Assembly (NCBI RefSeq): GCF_905171765.1
Contig: NC_053390.1
Coordinates: 507,380,301 to 507,444,300 of the forward strand
Reading direction: 5' to 3'
Length of the DNA: 64,000 nucleotides
DNA from: Bufo bufo
Taxonomy: Eukaryota > Chordata > Amphibia > Anura > Bufonidae
The notes under the pieces are model-generated. The model worked only from the letters and a program-made list of their open reading frames with translations, was not told the DNA's origin and made no database searches. Positions 1-11,586 of the stretch are shown in pieces. Within the stretch, counting starts at the first letter, position 1, and each line of letters opens with the position of its first letter. The position numbers and the translations under genes are program-made.

Positions 1-60
1 AGGAAGACTCAACATATTATTAGTGGCCAGTGTGAAAGCTGCACAATTTTAGGTTTTTAT

Positions 61-563
61 TTAAAGTGAACCTGTCATCAACTTAATGCTGAACTCACTG
101 AGGGCAGCATAAAATAGTGACAGAAATGCTTATTTGAGCGGTGTGTCGCCCATGAGCTAAAAGTAAGTGGTTGCTGAGAACCAGCATCATAATCATTGCA
201 GCCCAGGCCTTGAAAAGAGTCAAATCTACCGGAGAAGAATCATGGTTATCCATAATCTCCTGCTCTCTCACCCATCTGCTGATGATTGGCAGTTCTCTCC
301 TAGACAGAAAGGGAGAAAACTAGGTAGAAGACTGTCAGTCATCAGCAGGTGGGCAGGAGAGCAGGACTTCATGAATAACCATGACTCTTCTCAGGTGGCC
401 GTGACTCTTTTCTAGGCCCAGTCTGCAATGATTGTGATGTTGCTTCTCGGCAACCACTTACTTTTAACTTATAAATGACAGACCGCTGAAATCAACTCAC
501 CTGTCTCTACTTTATGCTGCCGTTAGTATAGGTAGCATAAAGTGATGACAGGTTCCCTTTAAA
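61..563. repeat. Palindromic MITE with TTAA ends, copy 1
   Basis: The two ends are inverted copies: TTAAAGTGAACCTGTCATCA on the left against TGATGACAGGTTCCCTTTAA on the right. The inner arms also pair: the block around 165-230 returns inverted around 405-470. TTAA at both ends is the target duplication expected of piggyBac-mobilised MITEs. A second copy lies near 44702-45110. The open frame at 167-415 simply crosses the palindrome and is not taken as a gene. Confidence 0.8.
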
Positions 564-1116
564 GGGATTCTGTCACTAAGTTTTAGGCTATAGAGATACA
601 GACATGCACAGCTAGATCGCCGCTAGCATGTCCGCAATATACCGGTCCTATAGGGCTGTGTGCTTTTATTTTCTTTAAAAAAGGATTTTAGAGATATGTA
701 AATGAGTAGACATCAACGATAGATTGCCGTAATCTCGCGATGCGCAAACTCGCGCATGCGCAGTGCTGGTATAGTGTTCCTTCCCTGTGCTGGCATCAGC
801 CTCAGGGAAAGAACTGCGCATGTGCGAGCTCGCGCATCGCGAGATTACAGCAATCTATCGTTGATGAAAGGAGGAGATTCGGAGGACATAGGCGGTGCTG
901 GGCTCCTTCACAGGCGGGCGTGGCTGAGCTCCAGGACGGTTCGTACAGACCCTTGGACACATTCAAGACTCATTTACATATCTCTAAAATCCTTTTTTAA
1001 AGAAAATAAAAGCACACAGCCCTATAGGACCGGTATATTGCGGACATGCTAGCGGCGATCTAGCCGTGCATGTCTGCAGCTCTATAGCCCAAAACTTGGT
1101 GACAGAATCCCTTTAA
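559..1116. repeat. Palindromic MITE with TTAA ends, abutting copy 1
   Basis: TTAAAGGGATTCTGTCAC at the left is matched inverted by GTGACAGAATCCCTTTAA at the right. Long arms (about 575-715 and 945-1095) pair almost completely, including the AATATACCGGTCCTATAGG block. It shares the central CCCTTTAAAGGG with the preceding MITE, so one inserted at the TTAA edge of the other. Confidence 0.8.
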
Positions 1117-1433
1117 ATATAGATTGTGACATGGAAAATTTACCAATAAGTAATTTCTGAAGACACATTCTCCTAAATGTTCACTATTAATGGTTTTCAA
1201 CCTGTCGGGGGAATGGCCCTCAACCATACATGTAGCGGCTGAGAAAAAAAAAATCTAAGACAAAAAGGCAGAGGGTGTACTGCCATCAACCTCAGGGGTA
1301 TGCCCTGTGGCTGAGATGAAAGATTTAAGACATAGCGGCAGACCTGGAATTTAGTTGGATCTCCCCAATTCATTTAAACTGGTTGTTAAAATAAAAGCTG
1401 GGTTGTGAAACAGGGCAGAAGTGCGATCTCGAC
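1117..1433. other. Unassigned non-coding stretch
   Basis: No convincing gene, RNA or repeat boundary is visible here. It is the left flank of the first gypsy element. Confidence 0.5.
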
Positions 1434-1438
1434 CAGGA

Positions 1439-1981
1439 TGTAATGACCGGCGTCACGCACAGGGAGGGAAAAGGGAAAGCCCTGCCCAAGGGAGAGGGAA
1501 AGGTGGTGACCCCTGACTCACCTTGCGGCTGGCACCTGACTGCCCTGACGTCCCTAGACGGGTTCCTCACCCGTGCGGCGATCACGTGCCTAAACCCTGG
1601 CTTTCCCTAGAATGAGCCCTAGATAGTGAACGGCCACAAAGGTCCAACAGGGATCCGGAGGGTAACGTTCTGGACCAACAACCAGAGAACGCAGCAACAC
1701 AGCTCCAGAGGGTCAGTATAGAAGTCCAGGCAGGAAGCTCTATATCTGGCAACCAGAGAAGTGTGAGAGGGGAATATAAGGAGGTTGGGAGTGCTGGACA
1801 AGGAACAGCTGAGGAGAAGGAGCTACGGATCCCTGAGTGAGCCAAAAAGGGTTGCAAAGCAAACCCAGAAAGCTACCATAAGGAAACAGCCCTATCTTAC
1901 ATAGAGCACGCAGCCAACCGCTGTGACTTCCTGACCCCGGGTATAACGGAGTCAGGCGTGGGTCTTGACACCCTCGTGACA
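1439..1981 (-). repeat. 3' LTR of gypsy copy 1
   Basis: It begins TGTCAC and ends ATTACA on the minus strand. It is 543 bp long and aligns to the 5' LTR except for about five substitutions, a 106-bp block missing here, and 18 bp present here but missing there. The pol frame runs into this LTR and stops at 1897. Confidence 0.93.
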
Positions 1982-4900
1982 GTACCCCCCTCTCTACGAG
2001 GGGCCTCCGGACACTCAGGACCAGGTCTCTCAGGATGAGAGGCATGAAAAGCCCGAACTAGCCTGTCAGCGTTTACCTCAGACGCAGGAACCCACATTCT
2101 TTCCTCAGGACCGTAACCTCTCCAATGCACCAGATATTGAAGAGAGCGGCGGACCCGACGAGAATTAACAATTTTGGATATCTGAAACTCTAGATTACCA
2201 TCCACAACAACAGGAGGGGGTGTCAGCGGTGACGGTTCTAGAGGTGGAACCTATTTTTTGAGTTACGACTTATGAAAAACGTTATGGATTTTAAAAGTCT
2301 GAGGTAGCTCCAGGCGAAAAGCCACGGGGTTGATGATGGCTACAATTTTGTAAGGGCCAATAAACCTAGGACCCAGTTTCTAAGATGGAACCTTTAATTT
2401 AATATTCCTAGTAGACAACCACACATAGTCATTCACTCCTAGGTCCGGACCTAGCGACCGTCTCTTATCAGCCATGCATTTGTATTTACCTCCCATATTT
2501 TTCAAGTTAGCTTGCACCTTCTGCCATACCGATGAAAGAGATGACGAAAACCGTTCCTCTTCGGGAACCCCAGAAGACCCCCCCTCTTTGAAAGTACAGA
2601 ATTGGGGATGAAAACCATATGCACCAAGAAATGGTGACTTGCCAGTGGATTCCTGACGACGATTATTTATGGCAAACTCAGCTAACGGTAAATATGATGA
2701 CCACAACTCTTGGTTTTCAGACACAAAACATCTTAGATATGTCTCCAGGTTTTGGTTGGTACGCTCAGTCTGTCCATTCGACTGAGGATGGAAAGCTGAG
2801 GAAAAGGACAAGTGTACCCCCAAATGGGAACAAAAAGCTTTCCAAAGTTTAGAAATAAACTGGGTACCCCGATCCGAAACATCGGAAGGGACCCCGTGAA
2901 GCTTCACGATTTCACTGACGAATACCTAAGCAAGAGTCTTAGCATTAGGTAGCGCGGGTAACGCAATGAAGTGTACCATTTTGCTAAACCTGTCCACTAC
3001 TACCAAAATAACTGTTTTACCCGCAGACAAAGGTAAGTCAGTGATAAAATCCATTGACAGATGTGTCCATGGTCTATTGGGAATGACGAGTGGTAATAGA
3101 GACCCTGCAGGACGTGTATGTGAAACTTTTGCGCGCGCACAGGTAGAACAAGAAGACACAAAATCCAATACATCCTGACGCAACCTTGGCCACCAAAAAC
3201 GACGAGACAATAGCTCCACGGTTGCTTTACTACCCGGGTGCCCAGCAAGTGCCGAATTATGATGTTCCTTTAATAGTTCGAAACGCAGGTTCAACGGTAC
3301 AAACAATTTCTCTGAGGGGCAAGAGACCGGGGCGTCCCCCTGGGCCTCTAACACCTTTCCCTCCAGAGCAGAGTGTACCGCAGAAACAACCACTCCTCTT
3401 TGAAGAATGGGTACCGGATCACTCACATTACCCCCTCCAGGGAAACAACGAGATAGCGCATCAGCCTTGGTATTCTTTGCCCCAGGACGATAGGTAATAA
3501 CAAAGTTAAACCTGGTAAAAAATAGCGACCACCTAGCTTGTCTAGGGGTGAGACGCTTAGCTGATTCGAGGTACAGAAGATTTTTGTGGTCCGTAATCAC
3601 AGTGACGGGGTGGACTGCTCCCTCTAAAAAGTGACGCCATTCTTCAAACGCTAGTTTAATAGCTAATAGTTCCCTATTGCCAATATCGTAGTTCTTTTCT
3701 GCTGTAGATTGTTTTTTAGAAAAGAAAGCACAAGGACGCCATTTGCCAGGAGACGGACCCTGAGACAGCACTGCCCCCACTCCCACCTCTGACGCATCGA
3801 CTTCAACAATAAAAGGCTGAGAGACATCAGGTTGGACTAGTTCAGGTGCCGAGGTAAACCTCTCTTTTAGAGAGGAAAAAGAAACTTTAGCGGCGTCAGA
3901 CCATTTAGAAAAATCTGTCCCCTTCCTAGTCATGTCAGTAAGGGGTTTTACAGTAACTGAATAATTTTTAATGAATTTCCTATAGAAATTCGCGAAGCCC
4001 AAGAACCGTTGCAGAGCTTTGAGGTTCTCAGGAAGATCCCAATCTAAAATTGCCTGGACCTTCCTAGGATCCATACGGAAACCTGACGCAGATAAAAAAT
4101 AACCTAGGAATTGTATCTCCTGAACGGCGAAGACACATTTTTAAATTTTAGCATATAATTCATTCGTCCGTAGGACCTGCAGTACTTGTCTGACATGTAC
4201 CTCATGTGTTCTCAGATCAGACGAATAAATTAAAATATCATCTAGGTATATCACCACAAACCTGCCGATTAGATGACTAAAAATGTCATTAACGAAATAT
4301 TGAAAGACGGCAGGAGCATTGGTCAGACCGAAAGGCATAACTAGATTTTCATAATGCCCCTCAGGGGTGTTAAAAGCTGTCTTCCACCCATCCCCCTCCT
4401 TGAAACGAATCAGATTGTAGGCCCCCCTAAGATCAAGTTTGGAGAACCACCTAGCACCCGCAATCTGGTTAAACAGGTCAGGAATGAGAGGAAGAGGGTA
4501 TGGGTCTCGGATGGTTATCTGATTTAATTCGCGAAAATCTAGGCAAGGACGCAGGCCCCCATCTTTCTTTTTAACGAAGAAAAACCCTGCAGCCACGGGT
4601 GAAGAAGAGGGTCTGATGTGTCCTTTAGCCAAGCTCTCGGAGATATAATCTTTCATGGCTTGTCTCTCTGGACCCGAAAGATTATATAACCTGGTCTTGG
4701 GTAATTTTGCGCCGGGAATAAGGTTAACCGGGCAATCATAAGGACGGTGAGGTGGTAACTTCTGACAACCCTTTTCAGAAAAAACGTCCTCAAAGTCCGA
4801 AATAAATGTAGGTAGGGTAGTTATAGAGGCGACTAAGCAATTGCTATTTAAGCAATTTTCTCTGCAATGCTCACTCCACTCCGATATCTCCCTGGCCTGC

Positions 4901-5295
4901 CAATCTACCACTGGATTGTGCGCTACCAACCAGGGAAGGCCCAGCACTACCGGAGTAGGAAGCCCCTCCAGAACATAACATGAAAGCATCTCGTTATGGT
5001 GGTCCCCTACCCGAAGGTGTAAATTATGAACAATGTGGGTGAGGTTTCTCTGAGACAGAGGAGCAGAATCAATAGCGAATATGGGAATAGGTCTCTGTAG
5101 CGTACAGAGAGACAAACCCATAGTGCGGGCAAAATGGGCATCTATCAAATTTACCCCTGCTCCACTGTCTAGAAAGAAAGAAATAGTCTCCGTCTTAACA
5201 CCAAAAACAATAACTGCTGGCAACACAAATTGCGATGTACGTATGGAGGAAACATATACCCCCCGGCTGACATCCTCCACACAGCCTGGGGTTAG
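1897..5295 (-). pseudogene. pol: Pol polyprotein of gypsy copy 1, interrupted by five stops
   Basis: One frame runs across the whole region. In order it shows an aspartic protease ([12 protein letters not shown] near 5165), reverse transcriptase (YLDDILIYS near 4235), RNase H (VEVDAS, GNRELLAI, ITDHKN, KADALS), an HHCC zinc domain (HHNSALAGHPG, CSTCARAK), an integrase core (MDFITDLP, DRGTQF, NGQTERTNQ) and a chromodomain (YLVHWRGYGPEERMWV near 2120). In-frame stops lie at 4138-4140, 2926-2928, 2380-2382, about 2263-2265 and about 2251-2253. No frameshift separates them. The frame is -1 relative to gag and opens just before the gag stop, so Gag-Pol was probably made by -1 frameshifting. Homologous domains in the second chromovirus (33.7-39.0 kb) confirm the assignment. 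Confidence 0.93.
1982..1996 (-). other. Polypurine tract of gypsy copy 1
   Basis: On the minus strand a G/A run (GAGAGGGGGG then TAC) lies directly before the 3' LTR, the usual place of the plus-strand DNA primer in LTR retrotransposons. Confidence 0.7.
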
Positions 5296-6152
5296 TAGTT
5301 TTCCGACGGTCTTTTGTTTCTGAGGAAAGAAGGACAGACATTAATGAAATGACCCCTCTCCCCACAACAAAAACAAACCCCACGCCTACGGCGAGCCTCA
5401 GGAGGACGGACCTGACGAGTAGTTCCTCCTAGCTGCATAGGCTCGTCTAAGTCTGTACAGACTAACTGCTGCTTGGGAGGGGTTACCAATTGCTCCGGTT
5501 TTTTCAACCTGTCCCTAAGGCGTCTATCTATTCGGATAGAAAGGGACATAACCGCATCAAGGGAAAAGGGGGTCTCATATAATGCAAGCGCATCCTTAAC
5601 CCTTTCGGATAACCCAGAGCAGAACTGACTCCTGAGAGCCGGGTCGTTCCATTGGGTATCCGTAGCCCACCTACGGAAGTCAGAGCAATACTCCTCTACC
5701 GGCTGCTCTCCTTGTAGGAGTCTCCGTAAACTTGATTCAGCCAGTGTGACTCGGTCAGGGTCGTCATATATGAGACCCAAGGCCCCGAAAAACTCATCCA
5801 CTGACGGAAGAGCCTGGGAATCAGTGGGTAAAGAGAATGCCCAGGACTGCGGGTCCCCCTGCAGCAGGGAAATAACAACCCCCACCCGCTGTTCTTCATT
5901 ACCAGAGGAGTAAGGGCGCAGTCTAAAATATAATTTACAGGCCTCACGGAATGTCAAAAACTTGTCCCTTCCCCCAGAAAATCTGTCAGGGAGAGGGACC
6001 TTGGGTTCCGCAACAACCTGGTTACCAGTAGCAACCGCTGGGCTTGCGGTCAGTTGTAATTGCTGCTGTTGCTGGAGGACCGACGCCTTCAATCCTGCCA
6101 CCTCCAAAGACAGGCTATGAAATTGTTTGGACATAGCAGCAATTGGATCCAT
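5292..6152 (-). CDS. gag: Gag of gypsy copy 1
   Basis: This is an intact 286-residue frame just inside the 5' LTR. Residues about 50-210 look like a Ty3/gypsy capsid ([20 protein letters not shown], then [19 protein letters not shown]). Near the C-terminus is one CCHC zinc knuckle, [14 protein letters not shown], for RNA packaging. The start MDPIAAMSK is the first ATG after the leader that follows the LTR. The stop (5292-5294) overlaps the upstream edge of the -1 pol frame. A GGAAAAC string two codons before the stop is a possible, non-canonical slip site. The frame looks translatable, but pol is not. Confidence 0.9.
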   Translation of the reverse strand: MDPIAAMSKQFHSLSLEVAGLKASVLQQQQQLQLTASPAVATGNQVVAEPKVPLPDRFSGGRDKFLTFREACKLYFRLRPYSSGNEEQRVGVVISLLQGDPQSWAFSLPTDSQALPSVDEFFGALGLIYDDPDRVTLAESSLRRLLQGEQPVEEYCSDFRRWATDTQWNDPALRSQFCSGLSERVKDALALYETPFSLDAVMSLSIRIDRRLRDRLKKPEQLVTPPKQQLVCTDLDEPMQLGGTTRQVRPPEARRRRGVCFCCGERGHFINVCPSFLRNKRPSENY

Positions 6153-6180
6153 ACCTACACAAAATAAGGGCCAGATATAA

Positions 6181-6811
6181 TGTAATGACCGGCGTCACGC
6201 ACAGGGAGGGAAAAGGGAAAGCCCTGCCCAAGGGAGAGGGAAAGGTGGTGACCCCTGACTCACCTTGCGGCTGGCACCTGACTGCCCTGACGTCGCTAGA
6301 CGGGTTCCTCACCCGTGCGGCGATCACGTGCCTAAACCATGTCTTTCCCTAGAATGAGCCCTAGATAGTGAACGGGCCGGTGGGATCACTAGTCCGCACC
6401 ACTGACACTAAGAGGGAAACACCAGGGAAAGGACAGACAATACAGACAAAAACATACATCCAGGTGGGCGACCACAGCAGACCACAAAGGTCCAACAGGG
6501 ATCCGGAGGGTAACATTCTGGACCAACAACCAGAGAACGCAGCAACACAGCTCCAGAGGGTCAGTATAGAAGTCCAGGCAGGAAGCTCTATATCTGGCAA
6601 CCAGAGAAGTGTGAGAGGGGAATATAAGGAGGTTGGGAGTGCTGGACAAGGAACAGCTGAGGAGAAGGAGCTACGGATCCCTGAGTGAGCCAAAAAGGGT
6701 TGCAAAGCAAACCCAGAAAGCTACCATAAGGAAACAGCCCTATCTTACATAGAGCACGCAGCCAACCGCTGTATAATGGAGTCAGGCGTGGGTCTTGACA
6801 CCCTCGTGACA
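6181..6811 (-). repeat. 5' LTR of gypsy copy 1
   Basis: It is 631 bp and starts TGTCAC on the minus strand. It has a 106-bp block at about 6377-6482 that the 3' LTR lacks, and lacks an 18-bp stretch that the 3' LTR has. The minus strand carries CCTTATATTCC around 6621-6631, a possible TATA-like core promoter. Confidence 0.92.
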
Positions 6812-6816
6812 CAGGA

Positions 6817-8250
6817 TCTCCCTGCCCCCAAATTCACTTGAAAATAAGCAAAACTGGAAGGTGCAAGAAATACCTCTGCTGCCTGCCCATCATTCTGTGC
6901 CTTCTTGATGATGCAATGATGTCATCCTACAGCCTGCATCATTTGCAGTCCTGGAATGGGTTTACCAGACAATATTTACTATGGTCAGGGAAGTGATAGG
7001 AGGGTACACCCCTTCTTCCCCCAGGGCACACCCTGATGTTGGGGCTGCTGCCTGATGGTAGTTGGGGTGTCCTTGGTATTGTGGTTTGGTGCGGATGCAG
7101 GGCAGGAGATGTAGGTGCTGTGGTTGACGTATGGTGCTGGAATTAGTAACCAGGCCAGTTGTAGAAAATGAACAAGTCTCTCTTTATAAAAATGCAGAAT
7201 GGGAGTTGTAGTACACCCATTGGTATTAAAACACAGTTCCAAACAATTGACAGTGCAGATCTTCCCAGATAGCAACGTATGGATATAGGCCAGAATAGGA
7301 ATTGTCGTGTACTTCTTCCCTCTATCTCACCAAAGTTTCTTTCTCTGCAGAATCTAAGGCTGGCAATCTGGTTCTTGTAAGTTTGAATGTAATTCCCAGC
7401 TGAGGGGTACAGGATTAAGATATGGTGGGCCAGGCCGAATCCAAGTGTGAATGGTTTCGTATTAATGACTCCAATGCTTGGCCATGCAGATTGTGGACCT
7501 TCTCGTTCTTTCCTTTCTCTTTTCCTGAAGTACTGTGAAGTAGAGATGGTTTATTCTCTGTAAATTTCTCAGAGATAGTGATTCTCTGGGATGAAGGCCT
7601 AGTTCTCTGAGGAGTGAGCACACGTAGCTTCCTCTGACTTCTTCAGGTAGCACACAAGTGTACTAGGGGCAGACCTAAGATATAACATACTTTCTACAAG
7701 GGAAGAGTCAGGATTATTAACCTTGACTGATCCATACAGAGATATGCTGGTACATTACAAGGCATTAGCATATTAAATACCATTAAATAAAATTACATAA
7801 CAAGAACAGTTTTCAAGCAGCCTATTCTGGAGTACTGTGCAGCTCTCCTACCAAGATGTAGTCACCCCTCTTCCTTATGTTCTGTTGCCCCAAGTTGCCC
7901 TCTGCAGTCTTCCTACTTCTACTTGCAGCGAGCCACAGGGGAAGAGCATGGCAAAGAGGATATGAATGGTGGTTGTGACCGTAAGATGAGTAGTAGTACA
8001 CAGTTCACTGTGGCAGTCCTCAATTTGGTGCTTCCTGGGCTTATCACATTGAATGGAGGGCACACCCTCTCTTCCCTCGAACACTGCCTGCCTTTCTGGG
8101 GCTCCTGTCTGATGGTATTTGGAGAGCCCTGGATGTTACGTGGTTGGCAGGATGCAAGGCAGGAGTACAGATGCAGGGGTCAGTGAATGGTGGCGTCTAT
8201 AACCAGGCCCTTTGGCTGTAATGAATGAAATCTTTCTTTACTAAACAGAT
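6817..8250. other. Non-coding region with a diverged duplicated segment
   Basis: No gene is recognised. Stretches near 7005-7160 and 8050-8225 resemble each other: a pyrimidine-rich start with GGCACACCC, then GGCTGCTGCCTGATGGTA / GGCTCCTGTCTGATGGTA, and a later AACCAGGCC. They are probably two decayed copies of one dispersed repeat. The short open frames here show no family motif. Confidence 0.4.
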
Positions 8251-8251
8251 G

Positions 8252-8326
<75 letters not shown>
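8252..8326. repeat. (TAG)n trinucleotide microsatellite
   Basis: About 25 uninterrupted GTA/TAG units, flanked by a short reversed copy (TACTAC). The poly-threonine frame on the other strand is a by-product of this array. Confidence 0.97.
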
Positions 8327-9119
8327 CTACTTAGTATATAATAATGTAGTCTTTCTCTCAATAGCGGTGTATCGGCAACAACAATGATGCAGGTAGTAGT
8401 ACTCCATGACACACTCTCTCTAAAGGGCATTTTTCAGTCTCCCCAAAATAACTAGAGACATCCAGTTAGGTAACTCCTTTTAAAATATCGGGACTGACAG
8501 GTGCAGATCTTAGACACAGATGTCCAGTCTATCCAAAAGTGTGGTATGTGCCGGAGGTAATATTCCTTTCCACAGCAGTAAAGTCTCTTATACAATAAAC
8601 AAGTGAATACATTACTGGTTTTATCTTTCATGTCCTGAATGGTTCTTGAATGGGTCTTTCCTTCAGAGATCCTCTCTAGTAGTAGAGTTGCTCCTTTGGC
8701 AGCTGAAGTTTCAGAGACAGAGGTTTTGTGGACTTGGGCCTGGTCTGCAGGAATTCTCTCATACATGTCCTGTACTTGTGTACATAAAGAAGTGCTTCAA
8801 CAATAAATCACGACATTTAACTTTTCAACATTAAATTAACTCTTTTGGAAATATTTAACCCTTTGCAGTAGTCCTCTGGGGGTACTGCATACTGAGACTG
8901 AGCACTCCAGTAGTGGTGGACTGGAGTAGGTATGTGCACATATTCATTTCCCAGAATGTGTAAACTTGTGGACCTTTGTTTGTACAAGTATGCCTTCGTA
9001 TGCTCCTCTGTGTTCCATCATAGGAAAAAAATAAAGAATGCAAGCAAGGGACAGATCACATGCATATTGGATACAAATGGGGTCTGACTTTCTGTCCTGG
9101 TGTATCTGTAATAGAGATC
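8327..9119. other. Unassigned non-coding stretch
   Basis: No gene, RNA or clear repeat end can be supported. The sequence is AT-rich, with short random frames only. Confidence 0.4.
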
Positions 9120-9120
9120 T

Positions 9121-9437
9121 GTAAAGGCTCATGCACACGTCCGTGCCGTTTTTAGCGGTCCGCAAAAAAAATGCATGCCGCCCGTGTGCCTTCCGTAATT
9201 TGCGGAACGGAACAGGAGGCCCATTATAGAAATGCCTATTCTTGTCCACAAAACGGACAAGAATAGGACATGCCTCATAATTTTAGCGGGGCCACGGAAC
9301 GGAGCAATGGATGCTTTTGCGGACCCATTGAAATGACCCATCTTTTGTGGACCCATTGAAATTAATGGTTCTGTATACGGAATCAAAATACGGTCCGTAT
9401 ACACAACGCAAAAAACGTTTGTGTGCATGAGCCCTAA
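9121..9437. repeat. MITE with 'catgcacac' inverted ends
   Basis: The left end GGCTCATGCACACGTCCGT pairs with the right end GTTTGTGTGCATGAGCCC. Internal GGTCCGCAAAA / TGCGGACCCATTG and CCGTATAC motifs recur. The same type of element appears at 21545-21776, 27584-27886 and 28553-28682. Confidence 0.7.
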
Positions 9438-10640
9438 ATCGGTACTTTGAGGTCCGGTCTAGAGTTCATAAACAAATGGAGTCTGGTCTGGTTTATGTAA
9501 ACAGGAGTCTAGCCTGGGGGTCTGTATACAGGGTGGAGCTGGTATATGGTCTATATCCATTTTGGGGTCTGCTGAAAGAGGTCATCTCTATGAATTGTGA
9601 TTGAAATATAAAAAATGAGGGCTGTGTCCTATATAAGTGGGTGAGGCACAAGCAAAAATGTGTGTACCATTTCTCCCTGTTCTAAGCATAAAACATGACA
9701 CAGACAACAATGCTTTACTCGCCACCCCCACCACCCACCTCAATAGCCTCATTAACTTATAATGATGTCCATTATGGGTCCAAATATAGTGTCTGTCATT
9801 TTTACATTTATCTGATGGCTTACTTGGGGGTATTTGGTTGGAACTTCTAGATAATAGAGTCAAAATGCAAACACCCAAGATAGTAAACTATCATTATTCA
9901 AGTAAAAATATATTAATAGTTTATACAGTTCCTTCTATTTCAATGAATGAATGCACCAAGATTGAGTGCGACTGAATGTGATCTTACTCTACATGGTGGG
10001 CCCACCAGGGCGAGTGCCTCTCTCCACTATATTAGCATCCACAGGATGACACCGCATCACACCACCTACACTGGGATGCTAGCTGTGCAAAGAAGACTTT
10101 CCTGTTGTGTGATTGAGGTAAGGTAGGTACAAGCTTTATTTTTTTGATTGTGGCAATTAAAGCTTTATTATTTATTCATGGCACACAGGGCGTTATTATT
10201 TATACAGAGGGCATTATTATGTATTAAGCACATGGGATATTATTATTATTTTAAAGTGGGCAAAAAGGGGCTCTCCGTGGGCATTGTTATTTTTAGAGGC
10301 AGACACTGGGCATTGTTACTGTCTAGAGGGGAAAGAAGGCACTATCACTTTCTGGGGCGTTCACAGGGTTCATTATTTAGAGGATATACAAGGGTCATTA
10401 TTACTGTCTAGAGGGCACATAGGGGCATGAATACTACGTAAGGGGTATTGGTAATGGTCATAGTGTGGCATTATCTGGGTTGGAAGCCCCTTCAGGTGAT
10501 GGTGGATGTGTTTTTTTTTATTCCCTCTCCCCTATGCTGAACCATTAACTACACTTCTGTGTGCATCCTATGTGCCTCTCTGTAATGTCTCTATATTGAC
10601 TACACTTCCAGTGTTAAAATAACACTATTCAATGCCAAAA
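9438..10640. other. Unassigned non-coding stretch
   Basis: No gene is recognised. From about 10130 to 10410 a loose array of GGGC-ATTATTA-type units looks like a decayed, degenerate tandem repeat. Confidence 0.4.
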
Positions 10641-10645
10641 TAAGG

Positions 10646-11045
10646 CTACTTTCACACTAACGTTCTGTTACTGATAATACCACCATCTGCATCCGTTATG
10701 AATGGATACGGTTGTATTATGTTTCTATAGCCATGATGGATCCGTCATGAACTCCGTTGAAAGTCAATGGGGGACGGATCCATTTTCTATTGTGTCAGAG
10801 AAAACAGATCCTTCTCCATTGACTTGCATTTTGGGTTATGACGGATCCGTTTTGCTCCGCATCCCAGGACGGAAAGCAAACCGCAGCATGCTGCCGTTTG
10901 CTCTCCGGTATGAGAATGGAACGGAATGTATTTTGGAGCACTCGACAATGGAAACACCAAAACGGAAGTGTTTTTTTCCGGTATTGAGACCCTATGACGG
11001 ATCTCAATACCGGAAAATATTAATGCTAGTGTGAAAGGACCTTAC
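10646..11045. repeat. MITE with 'ctactttcacac' inverted ends, copy 1
   Basis: AAGGCTACTTTCACACTAACG at the left pairs with CTAGTGTGAAAGGACCTTAC at the right. GACGGATCC, CATTGACTT and CCGGTATGAGAACGGAACGGA-like blocks recur within it and in the next copy. Confidence 0.75.
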
Positions 11046-11115
11046 ACAGTTTTATAAATATCACCATTATTAGCACTGTAAAATAATTCAGAACACAAAA
11101 AATAATACAAGCCTT

Positions 11116-11586
11116 AGGCTACTTTCATACTAGCGTTAATATTTTTCAGTATTGAGATCCGTCATAGGGTCTCAATACCGGAAAAAAAAAACTTCAGTTT
11201 TGTCCCTATTCATTGTCAATGGGCACAAAACGTAACTGAACAGAACGGAATGCTCCAAAATGCATTCCGTTCCGTTCTCATACCGGATAGCATACCACAG
11301 CATGCTGCGGTTTGCTTAACGTCCTGGGATGCGATCCGTCATGACCCACAATGCAAGTCAAAGGGGACGGATCCGTTTTCTCTGCATAATCTGACACAAT
11401 AGAAAACGGATCCGTCCTCCATTGACTTTAAATGGAGTTCATGACGGATCCATCTTGGGTATGTTAAAGATAATACAACCGGATTTGTTCATAACAGATT
11501 CAGACAGTTGTATTATCAGTAACGGAAGCGTTTTTGCTGAACCCTGCCGGATCCAGCAAAAACGCAAGTGTGAAAGTAGCCTTAAA
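11116..11586. repeat. MITE with 'ctactttcacac' inverted ends, copy 2
   Basis: TAGGCTACTTTCATACTAGCG at the left pairs with CGCAAGTGTGAAAGTAGCC at the right. Most of its interior is related to copy 1 (GACGGATCC, ACGGATCCGTTTTCT), partly in inverted order. The two copies lie 70 bp apart. Confidence 0.75.

Larger units (their letters stand above)
1434..6816 (-). mobile_element. Ty3/gypsy chromovirus, full-length copy 1 (with target duplication)
   Basis: This is a complete LTR retrotransposon read on the minus strand, with LTRs at 6181-6811 (5') and 1439-1981 (3'). A perfect 5-bp target duplication, CAGGA, lies at 1434-1438 and 6812-6816. Between the LTRs are gag (zinc knuckle) and pol in the order protease, RT, RNase H, integrase, chromodomain, which is the Ty3/gypsy order. 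The C-terminal chromodomain places it with chromoviruses. LTRs differ by about five substitutions plus two indels, so the insertion is fairly young. Pol carries five in-frame stops, so the copy cannot be autonomous. Confidence 0.95.

Noticed and set aside
167..415. 82-residue protein, also seen at 44787
   Set aside because: Both lie across palindromic MITE copies and show no protein family motif.
8197..8430. Poly-threonine protein on the minus strand
   Set aside because: It is the translation of a TAG microsatellite.
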